DNA from: CAYZZU01 sp964483105
GTDB lineage: Bacteria; CG2-30-53-67
NCBI GenBank assembly: GCA_964483105.1
Contig: CAYZZU010000031.1
Coordinates: forward strand, 1 to 26,480
DNA: 26,480 nt
Direction: 5' to 3'
The notes under the pieces were generated by a model. It searched no databases. It was not told the origin of the DNA and saw only the letters and a program-made list of their open reading frames with translations. A program made the position numbers and the translations under genes. The stretch's first letter is position 1; the number at the start of each line of letters is the position of its first letter. Shown one piece after another: positions 1-8,152 of the stretch.

Positions 1-183
1 ACCTTGGGGAACTGTCAAGGAAAAAAAGAACTGTTTGCCTGGCACCTAATTTCCCCCTAAGACCCACCGCTTTCGACTCTTGGCAGGTTAGGTGGTGGAT
101 TTGGGAAAACCGCCTGGACTCACATCGGAAAGAATGATAGGATATCGACCAGACAGGCAAGCAGACGGACGTCATTTTCACGT
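1..183. other. Leading non-coding stretch upstream of ksgA
   Basis: No convincing coding frame is visible here, and any upstream gene would lie outside the window. A 7-base perfect inverted repeat (CACCTAA at 43-49, TTAGGTG at 88-94) could form a long-loop stem, but it has no T-run, so I do not call a terminator. A weak promoter candidate (115-143) is listed separately. Confidence 0.4.
115..143 (+). promoter_or_regulatory. Possible sigma70-type promoter for ksgA
   Basis: TGGACT (115-120) and TAGGAT (138-143) are separated by exactly 17 bases and lie about 40 bases before the ksgA start. Each box matches the consensus at only four of six positions, so this is a weak prediction. Confidence 0.25.
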
Positions 184-981
184 ATGAAACCGGCCAATTT
201 CAGATTTCAGAAAAAGCTGGGGCAGAACTTTCTGCAGGACGAGGCACTTCTCGATTCGATCCTCTCCTCCGCCCGGATCCAAAAAGACGATACCGTGCTC
301 GAAATCGGTTCGGGCTCGGGGATCCTGACGGAGAAACTGGCGGTCACGGCGGGGAGGGTCATCGCCCTTGAAATCGACCCGAAACTTTGCTCCTTCCTGA
401 AAGACCGTTTCCGAAACTATGAGAACGTGACGATCCTTGAACAGGACATCCTGAAATTCAGGATGGAAACCCTTCCGGATCAGGATGTAAAGGTCGTGGC
501 CAACCTACCCTATTATATCTCCACCCCGATCCTATCACGTCTTTTCCAGTCCATCCGTCGATTCTCTTTCATCCTGGTGATGCTTCAGAAGGAACTGGCC
601 GAACGGATCGCCGCCGGTCCGGGCACGAAGAAATACGGCTCTCTGAGTATCGTGACCCGATTTTACACAATCCCGGAGATCATCACCACGGTACCCAGGA
701 CCGCCTTCCACCCCGTTCCCGAGGTGGACTCGGCCCTGATGCGCCTGACGGTCCGGAAGTCACCACCGGTCACGGTGGCGAATCCGGAACGGTTTCTTCA
801 CTTCGTCCGGACCGCCTTCGCCCAGAGAAGAAAGACACTCCGAAACTCCCTCCTGAGATCCGGTTTCGTACCCACGAAACGTCTGGATACAGCTTTCGAA
901 AAAACGGGGATCGACCCCACCCGGCGGGCGGAGACCCTGTCCATTGAGGAGTTCGCCCTGCTTTCCCAATTTCTGCTTTGA
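184..981 (+). CDS. rsmA: 16S rRNA (adenine1518/1519-N6)-dimethyltransferase RsmA/KsgA
   Basis: This cytoplasmic SAM-dependent enzyme dimethylates two adjacent adenines in the 3'-terminal hairpin of 16S rRNA late in small-subunit assembly. The 265-residue length is normal for the family. The N-terminal KKLGQNFL signature (about residues 10-17), the SAM-binding motif EIGSGSG (40-46) and the catalytic NLPYY motif (107-111) are all present. The C-terminal region contains FAQRRKTLRNSL, typical of the RsmA helical domain. The start is an ATG without a strong Shine-Dalgarno sequence. It is the first gene of the rightward block and is separated from dapF by 232 bases, so it may be transcribed separately. 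Nothing in it looks broken, and identity is essentially certain. Confidence 0.97.
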   Translation: MKPANFRFQKKLGQNFLQDEALLDSILSSARIQKDDTVLEIGSGSGILTEKLAVTAGRVIALEIDPKLCSFLKDRFRNYENVTILEQDILKFRMETLPDQDVKVVANLPYYISTPILSRLFQSIRRFSFILVMLQKELAERIAAGPGTKKYGSLSIVTRFYTIPEIITTVPRTAFHPVPEVDSALMRLTVRKSPPVTVANPERFLHFVRTAFAQRRKTLRNSLLRSGFVPTKRLDTAFEKTGIDPTRRAETLSIEEFALLSQFLL

Positions 982-1006
982 TTCTTATACACAGATGTGG
1001 TAAAAA
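978..1006 (+). promoter_or_regulatory. Possible promoter between ksgA and dapF
   Basis: TTGATT (978-983, overlapping the ksgA stop) and TAAAAA (1001-1006) are separated by 17 bases. Each box matches the consensus at four of six positions. It would give a leader of about 200 bases ahead of dapF. Weak support. Confidence 0.25.
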
Positions 1007-1213
1007 TATCAGGTTATTCAAGGTTCGACCCGCGTCCGCAGGACACAGCCCTCATCCCCTCTGGAAAAGGAGATGAAGTGAGGGGGGGGAAGAAGCGGAT
1101 CGAGGTTTCGTAGCCCGACTCTTCCTTTGCCGGAGAGGGGCCGCAACAAAACGGCGGGTCCGGCAATCATCTTCAGCGGGCGGTCCGGTTACAAAAAGGG
1201 CGGAAAGGGCATC
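982..1213. other. 232-base leader/intergenic region before dapF
   Basis: No RNA gene or conserved small ORF was recognised. An imperfect hairpin (TCATC at 1052-1056 with GATGA at 1072-1076, and CCT 1058-1060 with AGG 1068-1070 across one mismatch) lies mid-region and has no T-run. An in-frame upstream TTG at 1127 would extend DapF by 29 unconserved-looking residues and lacks a ribosome site, so I treat that stretch as untranslated. Confidence 0.4.
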
Positions 1214-2053
1214 ATGGCCGTCGTTCATTTCACGAAAATGCAGGGAACGGGAAACGATTTCATCCTGGTCGATGGACGAGAAAACGACGTTGGAGCCGTC
1301 ATCGCACAGGCACGGCTCCTCTGCGACAGACGGTTCGGGATCGGCGCCGACCAGCTTCTCCTGCTGCGTCCCTCGGACAAGGCCGATTTCAGGATGCAGA
1401 TCTTCAACGCCGACGGTTCGGAGGTGGAAATGTGCGGGAACGGCGTCCGCTGCTTCGCCAGATACCTCTTGGAGCATGGACTGACCTCCAAGAAGACTCT
1501 GGAGATTGAGACCCCGGCGGGCATCATTACCCCGACGATACTGGGGGATCAGATCAGGGTGGATATGGGAAAACCGGTTCTGTCCGCGCCCGGGATCCCG
1601 GTCCGCCTGGAGGGAGAAGTGATTTCAGAACCCGTCCGCGTGGACCGGGAAGAGATGATGATGACCTGCGTCTCGATGGGAAACCCTCATTGCGTGATCC
1701 GGGTCGACGACGTGGAGTCCTGGCCCGTTGAACGGATCGGTTCCCGACTCGAGGTTCACCCCCTCTTCCCGAACCGGACAAACGTTGAATTTGTTCAGGT
1801 TCTCAATGAACGGGAGATCAAAGTCAGAGTCTGGGAGCGGGGCGCGGGGGAGACCCTCTCCTGCGGAACCGGAGCCTGCGCGGCCGCCGTCGCGTCGGTT
1901 CTCAACCACTGGACCGGACAGAAAATCACGTTGCACCTCCGGGGAGGAGACCTTCAGGTCCAATGGGAACCCGGAACCCATGTGATCCTGTCGGGACCCG
2001 CCGAAGAGGTCTTCGAGGGGGAAATAGCCATCTCATCCGCGTCGGACGGATAA
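1214..2053 (+). CDS. dapF: Diaminopimelate epimerase DapF
   Basis: DapF is a cofactor-independent epimerase converting LL-diaminopimelate to meso-diaminopimelate, for lysine and peptidoglycan synthesis. From the ATG at 1214 the protein has 279 residues, the usual family length. It opens with MAVVHFTKMQGTGNDF, which includes the family's GxGNDF start. Both catalytic cysteines are present: Cys74 in MCGNGVRCFA and Cys217 in SCGTGACAA. The GGAAAGGG sequence just before 1214 decides this start over the upstream in-frame TTG at 1127. The next gene begins 14 bases after the stop and dapA follows it, so dapF and dapA probably share a transcript. Confidence 0.96.
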   Translation: MAVVHFTKMQGTGNDFILVDGRENDVGAVIAQARLLCDRRFGIGADQLLLLRPSDKADFRMQIFNADGSEVEMCGNGVRCFARYLLEHGLTSKKTLEIETPAGIITPTILGDQIRVDMGKPVLSAPGIPVRLEGEVISEPVRVDREEMMMTCVSMGNPHCVIRVDDVESWPVERIGSRLEVHPLFPNRTNVEFVQVLNEREIKVRVWERGAGETLSCGTGACAAAVASVLNHWTGQKITLHLRGGDLQVQWEPGTHVILSGPAEEVFEGEIAISSASDG

Positions 2054-2067
2054 ACCGGGAGGGCTTC

Positions 2068-2514
2068 ATGATGACAACCAGCGAGGGGTTCTGCGGTTCC
2101 TGCGGCAGGGAGATGCTGAAAGGGGCGGCCTATTGCACTTACTGCGGCGAGAAGAAGGCTCAAGAACGGGAAATTCAGGTAAGGCGCCCCGGAGAAGTCA
2201 CCTTTGAAGTCCGGAAAATCGGCATCGGCTCATTGATGAAATTGTCCTTTGTCAGTTTCGCGGTGATGGGATTGATATCCGGGCTGATGATCATGACGAT
2301 CTGGATGTCCGGGTTCGGTATGGTGGAACTTCCCATGTTCATGGAGGAAAGGCCTCTTCCCGGCACGACCCCGTGGTTGATCATCCTGATCATCACCCCT
2401 CTGGTCTACGGCTTTTTCGGCGCGATTTTCGGTCTGATTTCCGGAAGCGTCTACAATTTTCTGGCCTGGGGGGTCGGTGGAATCCGGATCACCCTCAGCG
2501 GGTCAGGGGAATAA
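2068..2514 (+). CDS. Zinc-ribbon protein with two transmembrane segments, unknown function
   Basis: I do not recognise a function for this 148-residue protein. Residues 9-26 form a CxxC-x10-CxxC zinc ribbon (Cys9, Cys12, Cys23, Cys26). A charged linker follows. Two hydrophobic segments (about 57-80 and 103-126) are separated by a short loop rich in Met and Pro. The C-terminal pattern SVYNFLAWGVGGIRI resembles small membrane proteins of the DUF3566 type that end in an N-x-x-A-x-x-x-GGI motif; that resemblance is from memory. The start could be ATG 2068 or ATG 2071, as GGGAGGG at 2057-2063 serves either. It lies between dapF and dapA with short gaps (14 and 27 bases), so it is probably co-transcribed with them. 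Confidence 0.8.
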   Translation: MMTTSEGFCGSCGREMLKGAAYCTYCGEKKAQEREIQVRRPGEVTFEVRKIGIGSLMKLSFVSFAVMGLISGLMIMTIWMSGFGMVELPMFMEERPLPGTTPWLIILIITPLVYGFFGAIFGLISGSVYNFLAWGVGGIRITLSGSGE

Positions 2515-2541
2515 ACCCAGATATCAAGGAGACAATATCCA

Positions 2542-3420
2542 ATGTTCCAGGGCACACTACCAGCCATGATCACTCCCTTCGACGGGAAGGGTGAAATCGA
2601 CGAAGAGAGTCTTCGGTCTCTGATTTACTTCCTGATTGAAAACGGTGTCGACGGGATCGTTCCCTGTGGAACCACGGGGGAGTCCGCCACACTCACCCAT
2701 GAGGAACATAAAAAAGTCATCCGAATCACTGTGGATGCGGCGGCGGGACGTGTACCGGTTCTGGCGGGAACGGGCTCCAACTCCACGGCGGAGACCATCG
2801 ACCTGACCCGATCCGCCAAGACGGCCGGAGCAGACGGGGCGTTGCTGATCTCTCCCTACTACAACAAGCCGACCCAGGAGGGGATCTATCACCACTACAA
2901 AAAGGTCTCTGAAGAGGTCGCCTTCCCGCTCGTCCTGTACAATGTTCCCGGCCGGACCTCATTAAATCTCCTCCCGGAAACCGTCTCCCGGCTCTCGAAA
3001 CTTGACGGGATCGTGGGGATCAAGGAGGCGTCGGGCAACCAATATCAGATCAGCCGAATCATCGATCTTTGCGGAGAGGACTTCCTCGTTCTTTCCGGCG
3101 ATGACTTCACCGTCCTGCCGACTCTGAGCATCGGTGGAAAGGGGGTCATCTCGGTAGTCGCCAATGTCGCCCCCCGGGAAATGTCGGAGATGGTGCGCGC
3201 CTTCCTGGATGGAAATCCGGATCAGTCCAGAAACCTGCATTATCACCTCCTGGAGCTGATGGGCGCGATGTTTTATGAAACCAACCCGATACCGGTCAAG
3301 ACGGCCCTTCACCTGATGGGGAAATGCGACGAGGAGTTTCGTCTGCCCCTCTGCAGGATGAATCCGAAAAACAGAGAGAAACTGGAAACCACCCTGCGCA
3401 AATACAAACTGATTCCATAG
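2542..3420 (+). CDS. dapA: 4-hydroxy-tetrahydrodipicolinate synthase DapA
   Basis: DapA condenses pyruvate with aspartate semialdehyde, the first committed step toward diaminopimelate and lysine. The 292-residue protein is a TIM-barrel class I aldolase. The residues line up with E. coli numbering: Thr44 and Thr45 in GTTGES, Tyr107 in YYNKP, Tyr133 and Arg138 in YNVPGRT, and the Schiff-base Lys161 in GIKEASG. AAGGAG (2526-2531) lies 10 bases before the ATG. It follows the zinc-ribbon gene by 27 bases and precedes hisD by 9. The expected partner dapB does not follow. Confidence 0.97.
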   Translation: MFQGTLPAMITPFDGKGEIDEESLRSLIYFLIENGVDGIVPCGTTGESATLTHEEHKKVIRITVDAAAGRVPVLAGTGSNSTAETIDLTRSAKTAGADGALLISPYYNKPTQEGIYHHYKKVSEEVAFPLVLYNVPGRTSLNLLPETVSRLSKLDGIVGIKEASGNQYQISRIIDLCGEDFLVLSGDDFTVLPTLSIGGKGVISVVANVAPREMSEMVRAFLDGNPDQSRNLHYHLLELMGAMFYETNPIPVKTALHLMGKCDEEFRLPLCRMNPKNREKLETTLRKYKLIP

Positions 3421-3429
3421 CCCTTGGAC

Positions 3430-4743
3430 ATGAAGATACTCGATTCCACCCAACCCGATTTTGAAACCAAACTGAGACGCTTCCGGCAACGAGGGGGGGA
3501 TATCCCCCCTGAAATCCTTGAAACGGTCCGGAATATCCTCCTCGAGGTCCGCGAAAAGGAGGACTCGGCGCTCTTCGAACTCACGCGGAAGTTCGATGGA
3601 ATCGGGTTGGATCAAAACAACGTGGAGATCACGGAAAAAGAAATACGATCCGCCGAAGAGAGGGCGAATCCGAAAGATATCCACTCGTTGACCGCCGCCG
3701 CCCGGAGAATCCGGGCCTTTCATGAAAGGCAGAAAGAAAAAACGTGGTCCTACACGGACGAAGACGGGGTGCGGCTGGGGCAGATCATCCGTCCCATCAA
3801 GAGGGTGGGGATCTATGTTCCCGGAGGGAAGGCGTCCTACCCGTCGTCGGTACTGATGAACGCCATCCCCGCCAAGGTGGCCGGAGTCAACGAAATCATC
3901 ATGGTCAGTCCCACTCCCGGCGGGGTAATCAATCCCCATGTCCTGGCCGCCGCCCGGATCGCCGGTGTGGATCGCGTTTTTCGTGTCGGAGGGGCGCAGG
4001 CCGTCGCCGCGCTTGCTTACGGAACCGATTCCATTCCCCGCGTGGATAAAATCGTCGGACCGGGAAATATCTATGTGGCCCTGGCCAAGAAACTGGTCTT
4101 CGGCCAGGTGGATATTGACATGATCGCTGGACCGAGTGAGATTCTCATCCTGGCGGATGAGACGGCCGACCCCGGTTTCGTGGCCGCCGACATGCTCTCC
4201 CAGGCGGAACATGATGAGATGGCGTGGCCGATTCTGGTCACCACTTCACCGGAGCTCATCCAGTCCGTACAGGATTCGATCCGGAAACAGATCCGCTCCC
4301 TGCCCAGAAAAGAGATCGCTCAAAAAGCCCTCGACAACTACGGGACTCTGATCCGTGTCCGTGATCTTGCGGACGGGGCGCGGGTTGCCAACGCCATCGG
4401 CCCGGAACACCTGGAGGTGATGACCCGGAATCCCTCGGACATCCTGAACCGTCTGGAAAACGCGGGCGCCATCTTCCTCGGCCCCTGGTCGACGGAACCG
4501 ATCGGCGATTACATGGCCGGTCCGAACCATGTCCTTCCCACCGGGGGGACCTCCCGTTTTTTTTCTCCTTTACACGTGGGTGATTTTTACAAAAAAACGA
4601 GCCTTCTCGCCTTCACGCGGGAAGGTTTCCGGAAGGTGGCCTCCGACACGATCCGGATCGCTGAACTCGAAGGACTTCCCGCACACGCCCGTGCGGTGCA
4701 AATCCGTATGGACTCTCTCAAGAATCAAACGGGACCCGTATGA
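3430..4743 (+). CDS. hisD: Histidinol dehydrogenase HisD
   Basis: HisD is a zinc- and NAD-dependent enzyme that oxidises histidinol to histidine in two steps, ending the pathway. From ATG 3430 the protein has 437 residues, close to the family norm. Zinc and catalytic residues match E. coli positions: Gln258 and His261 in LSQAEHDE, Glu326-His327 in GPEHLEV, Asp360 in IGDYMAGPNH, and His419 near the C-terminus. A TTG at 3424 would add only two residues. No strong ribosome site precedes either, and the 9-base gap after dapA suggests coupled translation. The stop overlaps the hisC start. Confidence 0.96.
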   Translation: MKILDSTQPDFETKLRRFRQRGGDIPPEILETVRNILLEVREKEDSALFELTRKFDGIGLDQNNVEITEKEIRSAEERANPKDIHSLTAAARRIRAFHERQKEKTWSYTDEDGVRLGQIIRPIKRVGIYVPGGKASYPSSVLMNAIPAKVAGVNEIIMVSPTPGGVINPHVLAAARIAGVDRVFRVGGAQAVAALAYGTDSIPRVDKIVGPGNIYVALAKKLVFGQVDIDMIAGPSEILILADETADPGFVAADMLSQAEHDEMAWPILVTTSPELIQSVQDSIRKQIRSLPRKEIAQKALDNYGTLIRVRDLADGARVANAIGPEHLEVMTRNPSDILNRLENAGAIFLGPWSTEPIGDYMAGPNHVLPTGGTSRFFSPLHVGDFYKKTSLLAFTREGFRKVASDTIRIAELEGLPAHARAVQIRMDSLKNQTGPV

Positions 4744-5807
4744 AGACACTGGACCTGGTGCGGCCGGAAATTCGTTTCCTGAAACCCTACTCCGCGGAAC
4801 ACGCCGGACCCGGAATCCGCCTGGATGCCAATGAGAGCCCCTTTGACCCCCCGGAGGAAATCCTGAACCGGATCGCGGAGGAAGCCCGCCGGATCCACCT
4901 GAACCGCTACCCGGATGCCGGGGCCACCCGTCTGAAGGAACGGATTGCCGATTTCATCCAGGTCGGTCCCGACCGGATTATGGTGGGTAACGGTTCGGAC
5001 GAGCTGATCGGCTACCTGATCACCGCCTTCACCGGGGAAGGACACGGAGTTCTCTTTCCGACTCCGACCTTTTCCATGTACGGCATCATCGCCGCATCAC
5101 TCGGTCAACCGGTGATTCCGGTCCCTCTGGACGAAAATTTCCGGATTCAACCGGATCGGTTCATCCAAACCATTCATGAACGAAGACCGCAAATCATCTT
5201 TCTGGCTTCCCCCAACAACCCCACGGGAAACCTCTTCCCCGAAAAAGTCGTACGGAGCATCCTCGAAGAAGCGGGGGGGCTCGTGGTCCTTGACGAGGCC
5301 TATATCCGTTTTTCCGACAGTCCCGGATTCCTGAATCTGTTGCAGGAATTTCCGAGACTGGTCATCCTGAGGACCCTTTCCAAGATCGGAATGGCCGCGC
5401 TCCGTGTCGGGATGCTGGTCGCGAACCCGGATGTCCTGATTCACCTGGAGAAGGTCCGGCTGCCCTATAACGTGAATTCCTTTTCCCAGTCCGCCGCGTC
5501 GATTCTGCTTGAATATCCCGACGTCTTGAAGAGCCGGAGCAGGGAGATTATCTCCGAACGGGAACGCATGACCCGGAAGATCGAACAGATCCCGGAGATC
5601 CAGCTCTTCCCAAGCCGGGCAAACTTTCTTCTCTTCAGAACGGACGCGTCCGGTGAACTGTTCCGGAACCTTCTCTCGGCGGGAATCTTCGTCCGGAACC
5701 TGGACCAGCCCGGGGCACTCCAGGGGTGCCTTCGGGTCACTGTCGGGAAACCCGAGGAAAACGACGCTTTTCTGGGGCATCTGATGAAATTTTTCCGGAA
5801 AGGATAA
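4740..5807 (+). CDS. hisC: Histidinol-phosphate aminotransferase HisC
   Basis: HisC is a PLP-dependent fold-type I aminotransferase that converts imidazole-acetol phosphate and glutamate to histidinol phosphate. The 355-residue protein shows the substrate-side LDANESPF (28-35), SPNNPTGN (157-164), DEAYIRF (185-191) and the PLP lysine Lys215 in RTLSKIGMA, followed by Arg222. Its ATG overlaps the hisD TGA by four bases (ATGA), and hisB starts two bases after its stop. The histidine-gene context separates it from the related CobD decarboxylase at 12974-14059. Confidence 0.95.
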   Translation: MKTLDLVRPEIRFLKPYSAEHAGPGIRLDANESPFDPPEEILNRIAEEARRIHLNRYPDAGATRLKERIADFIQVGPDRIMVGNGSDELIGYLITAFTGEGHGVLFPTPTFSMYGIIAASLGQPVIPVPLDENFRIQPDRFIQTIHERRPQIIFLASPNNPTGNLFPEKVVRSILEEAGGLVVLDEAYIRFSDSPGFLNLLQEFPRLVILRTLSKIGMAALRVGMLVANPDVLIHLEKVRLPYNVNSFSQSAASILLEYPDVLKSRSREIISERERMTRKIEQIPEIQLFPSRANFLLFRTDASGELFRNLLSAGIFVRNLDQPGALQGCLRVTVGKPEENDAFLGHLMKFFRKG

Positions 5808-5809
5808 TC

Positions 5810-6400
5810 ATGTCACGACACGCAAAGGTTGCAAGAAAAACCACAGAAACTTCCATCCGGATTCGCCTGGAAGTCGACGGAAAGGGTACGGATGATCTGA
5901 GGACCCCTGTCCCCTTTCTGACCCACATGCTGGATCTCTTCGCACGGCATGGATTGTTCGACCTGGCGATTCAGGCCGAGGGAGATACGGAGGTCGATTT
6001 TCACCATACAGTGGAAGACATCGCGATCTGTCTCGGGAAGGCCTTCGACAAGGCGCTGGGCGACAAGGAAGGCATCAGGCGGTATGGGTTCGCTTCGATC
6101 CCCATGGATGAAGCACTGGCCCAGGTCTCGGTGGACCTCTCCGGAAGGCCCTATCTGGTCTTCCAGGCCGACCTTCCCAAGGAGAAGGTCGGAAAATTCG
6201 ACCTGGAACTGGCGGAGGAATTTTTCAGGGCCTTCGCAAACCATCTGCGGGCAACCCTCCACATCAACCTTCTTTATGGAGAGAACCTTCATCATATGAT
6301 CGAGGCAATCTTCAAGGCGGCGGGGCGCGCCCTGGACCAGGCCACTTCCCTGGACCGACGCAACCCGGGGATCCCCTCCACCAAGGGAACCCTGGACTGA
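5810..6400 (+). CDS. hisB: Imidazoleglycerol-phosphate dehydratase HisB
   Basis: HisB is a manganese-dependent dehydratase that converts imidazole glycerol phosphate to imidazole acetol phosphate. At 196 residues it is the monofunctional form, without the phosphatase domain of enterobacterial HisB. Metal-binding motifs HHTVED (65-70) and HHMIEA (161-166), plus His39 and His47, are present. The start at 5810 is chosen because GGAAAGGA ends five bases before it; a longer frame from 5726 would overlap hisC by more than 80 bases. The protein ends with the family-typical NPGIPSTKGTLD. Confidence 0.96.
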   Translation: MSRHAKVARKTTETSIRIRLEVDGKGTDDLRTPVPFLTHMLDLFARHGLFDLAIQAEGDTEVDFHHTVEDIAICLGKAFDKALGDKEGIRRYGFASIPMDEALAQVSVDLSGRPYLVFQADLPKEKVGKFDLELAEEFFRAFANHLRATLHINLLYGENLHHMIEAIFKAAGRALDQATSLDRRNPGIPSTKGTLD

Positions 6401-6580
6401 CCCGTTTACCGGCGCGGTGGGACTTTCTGTTCGTACCTCTTCCATATCGGCGTATCCCTATAAAAACAGCGACTTTTCACAAAAAACGCCTTTTTTGACG
6501 TTGAAAACCAAGCAGACGCCTGTTATCATAAATATATACACCTGTTTTTGTATCATGGAAACCTGTCATGGAAGAACTCT
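6401..6580. other. Intergenic region between hisB and the response regulator gene
   Basis: It holds the promoter described separately (6501-6529) and an AT-only 7-base stem with a 4-base loop (CAAAAAA at 6480-6486, TTTTTTG at 6491-6497) just upstream of the -35 box. The stem is too weak for a terminator. A short direct repeat (ATGGAA at about 6554 and 6569) precedes the gene start. No coding capacity was recognised. Confidence 0.4.
6501..6529 (+). promoter_or_regulatory. Sigma70-type promoter for the GGDEF response regulator
   Basis: TTGAAA (6501-6506) and TATCAT (6524-6529) are separated by 17 bases and followed by an AT-rich start region, about 50 bases before the ATG. This suggests the gene is transcribed independently of the upstream his genes. 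Confidence 0.6.
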
Positions 6581-8002
6581 ATGAAAAACCCGGTCAGGAT
6601 CCTGATTGTTGATGACAATCAGGCCATCAGATCCTTTTTAAAATCGATTCTCCGAAAGGAGAAGTATGAAATTCTGGAAGCGGAAAATGGAGTTGTCGGA
6701 CTTCAAATGATCAAAAAGGAACACCCCGATCTGGTGCTCCTGGACCTGGTGATGCCGAAACTCGACGGAATCAAGGTATGCAGAACCGTGAAGAACGACC
6801 CGGAACTCTGCAAGATCCCCATCCTGATGACGACCTCCAGGGGGGCGAAGGAAGATGTGATCCGGGGCCTGGAAGCCGGAGCGGACGATTACATCGTAAA
6901 ACCCTACGATGCCAATGAACTCCTGGCACGTGTTCACACCTTCCTGCGCGCCGGGAACCTGCTCAAGCAGCTTGAACGTGAAAAACGTGACCTGATGGCC
7001 ATCCTCGACATCAGCAATACGATCACGTCCACGCTGGACTCCAGGGAGGTTCTCTACTCCATCGTCCAGAAGGTTTCCCAGATCATTAACGTATCCCGCT
7101 GTTCCATCGTCCGGATCGACGCGGATGAGGAAAAGGGGTACGTCGTCGCCTCCAACGAGGATCCCTCGATCTACAACCTGGCCATCGATCTCACAAAATA
7201 CCCGGAGATTCAGCAGGTACTGCAGACCAAGAACGCCGTTGTCATCGACGATGTCCACAAGGACCCGATCGTCAAAGCGGTACGCAAAACCCTGGAAGAG
7301 GTGGAAATACACTCCCTTCTCGTCCTGCCGGTCATTATGCGTCGGAACGTGATCGGAACGGTCCTGCTCAGAACCGCGCTCCGAAATCGTTCCTTTGAAG
7401 AACGGGAGGTCCAGTTCTGTCAGATTGTCGCCAATGCCGCCGCGAACGCCCTGATCAATGCCTCCCTCTTCGAATCCATGGAACTGGCCAATATCCACCT
7501 GGAACGTCTCGCCACAACGGACGGCCTGACCGGCATTTTCAATCATCGTTATTTCTACAAACGTCTCGAAGAAGAATTCAGCCGGACGAAACGGTACCGA
7601 ATCCCCCTTTCGTTGATCATGATGGATCTCGATTCTTTCAAGGAGATCAACGACACGTATGGGCATAGAACGGGTGATCAGATCCTCAAGGAATTCGCCG
7701 CCGTTCTCAAGTCCATCATCCGCAAGAGCGACCTTGTGGCCCGTTATGGAGGAGACGAATTTATCATTCTCCTCCCGCATACCGACCGGAAGGGCGCGGA
7801 AGCCGAAGCCTCCCGCGTCATCAAGGCCATCACGGAGCATCCTTTCGAGGCCATGAATGGAACACATATTATAACCAGCCACGGGATCTCAACCTATCCC
7901 GGCAGCCGGATTCAAAAAGTGGACGATCTGGTCAGGATAGCGGACCAGGAACTGTACAAGAGAAAGGCCATACACAGGAAATCCTTGGCCCCGATGGCCT
8001 GA
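6581..8002 (+). CDS. Response regulator with REC, GAF and GGDEF domains (diguanylate cyclase)
   Basis: Predicted to make cyclic di-GMP from GTP under control of phosphorylation and a GAF-bound signal. The 473-residue protein has an N-terminal receiver domain (about 5-120) with acidic pair Asp11-Asp12, phospho-acceptor Asp55 in LLDLVMP, Thr84/85 and Lys107 in VKPYD. A linker helix leads to a GAF domain (about 150-295) and a GGDEF domain (about 305-465). The active-site GGDEF motif is intact at 390-394, and an RxxD inhibitory site (RKSD, 381-384) lies exactly five residues before it, so product inhibition is likely. I chose ATG 6581 over an in-frame TTG at 6548 because of the nearby GGAAG. It interrupts the his gene order between hisB and hisH; the cognate kinase is unknown. 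Confidence 0.93.
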   Translation: MKNPVRILIVDDNQAIRSFLKSILRKEKYEILEAENGVVGLQMIKKEHPDLVLLDLVMPKLDGIKVCRTVKNDPELCKIPILMTTSRGAKEDVIRGLEAGADDYIVKPYDANELLARVHTFLRAGNLLKQLEREKRDLMAILDISNTITSTLDSREVLYSIVQKVSQIINVSRCSIVRIDADEEKGYVVASNEDPSIYNLAIDLTKYPEIQQVLQTKNAVVIDDVHKDPIVKAVRKTLEEVEIHSLLVLPVIMRRNVIGTVLLRTALRNRSFEEREVQFCQIVANAAANALINASLFESMELANIHLERLATTDGLTGIFNHRYFYKRLEEEFSRTKRYRIPLSLIMMDLDSFKEINDTYGHRTGDQILKEFAAVLKSIIRKSDLVARYGGDEFIILLPHTDRKGAEAEASRVIKAITEHPFEAMNGTHIITSHGISTYPGSRIQKVDDLVRIADQELYKRKAIHRKSLAPMA

Positions 8003-8037
8003 CATCACATCCATCGGCTGGAGACGATGCCGTCATC

Positions 8038-8072
8038 CACGCAGGGGCATTGAAAAAACCTGCCTCTGCGTG
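8038..8072 (+). terminator. Stem-loop after the GGDEF gene, possible terminator or operator
   Basis: CACGCAGGGGC (8038-8048) pairs with GCCTCTGCGTG (8062-8072) over 11 base pairs with a single G-U, around a 13-base loop. No T-run follows, so classical intrinsic termination is uncertain. The stem ends two bases before the -35 box of the next promoter, so it could also be a protein-binding site. Confidence 0.35.
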
Positions 8073-8073
8073 A

Positions 8074-8102
8074 TTGACACCGGCCCTGAAAACCTCTAAA
8101 CT
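8074..8102 (+). promoter_or_regulatory. Near-consensus sigma70 promoter for hisH
   Basis: A perfect TTGACA (8074-8079), a 17-base spacer and TAAACT (8097-8102) lie about 50 bases before the hisH ATG. This gives hisH its own transcription start despite its pathway partners lying upstream. Confidence 0.65.
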
Positions 8103-8152
8103 CCCCGGGAAAACTTCAGGACGAACAATCAACCAGGCTGAAAAGGGAACGA

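Larger units (their letters stand above)
8003..8152. other. 150-base intergenic region before hisH
   Basis: It contains a GC-rich stem-loop (8038-8072) followed almost directly by a near-consensus promoter (8074-8102), both listed separately. AAAGGGA precedes the hisH start. No small coding frame with a ribosome site was seen. Confidence 0.5.

Noticed and set aside
2962..4212. 416-codon minus-strand open frame opposite dapA/hisD
   Set aside because: It lies antisense to two firmly identified genes, and its product shows no recognisable domain; it follows from codon bias in GC-rich DNA.
6638..7882. 414-codon minus-strand open frame opposite the GGDEF regulator
   Set aside because: It is fully antisense to an intact REC-GAF-GGDEF gene, with no ribosome site or domain of its own.
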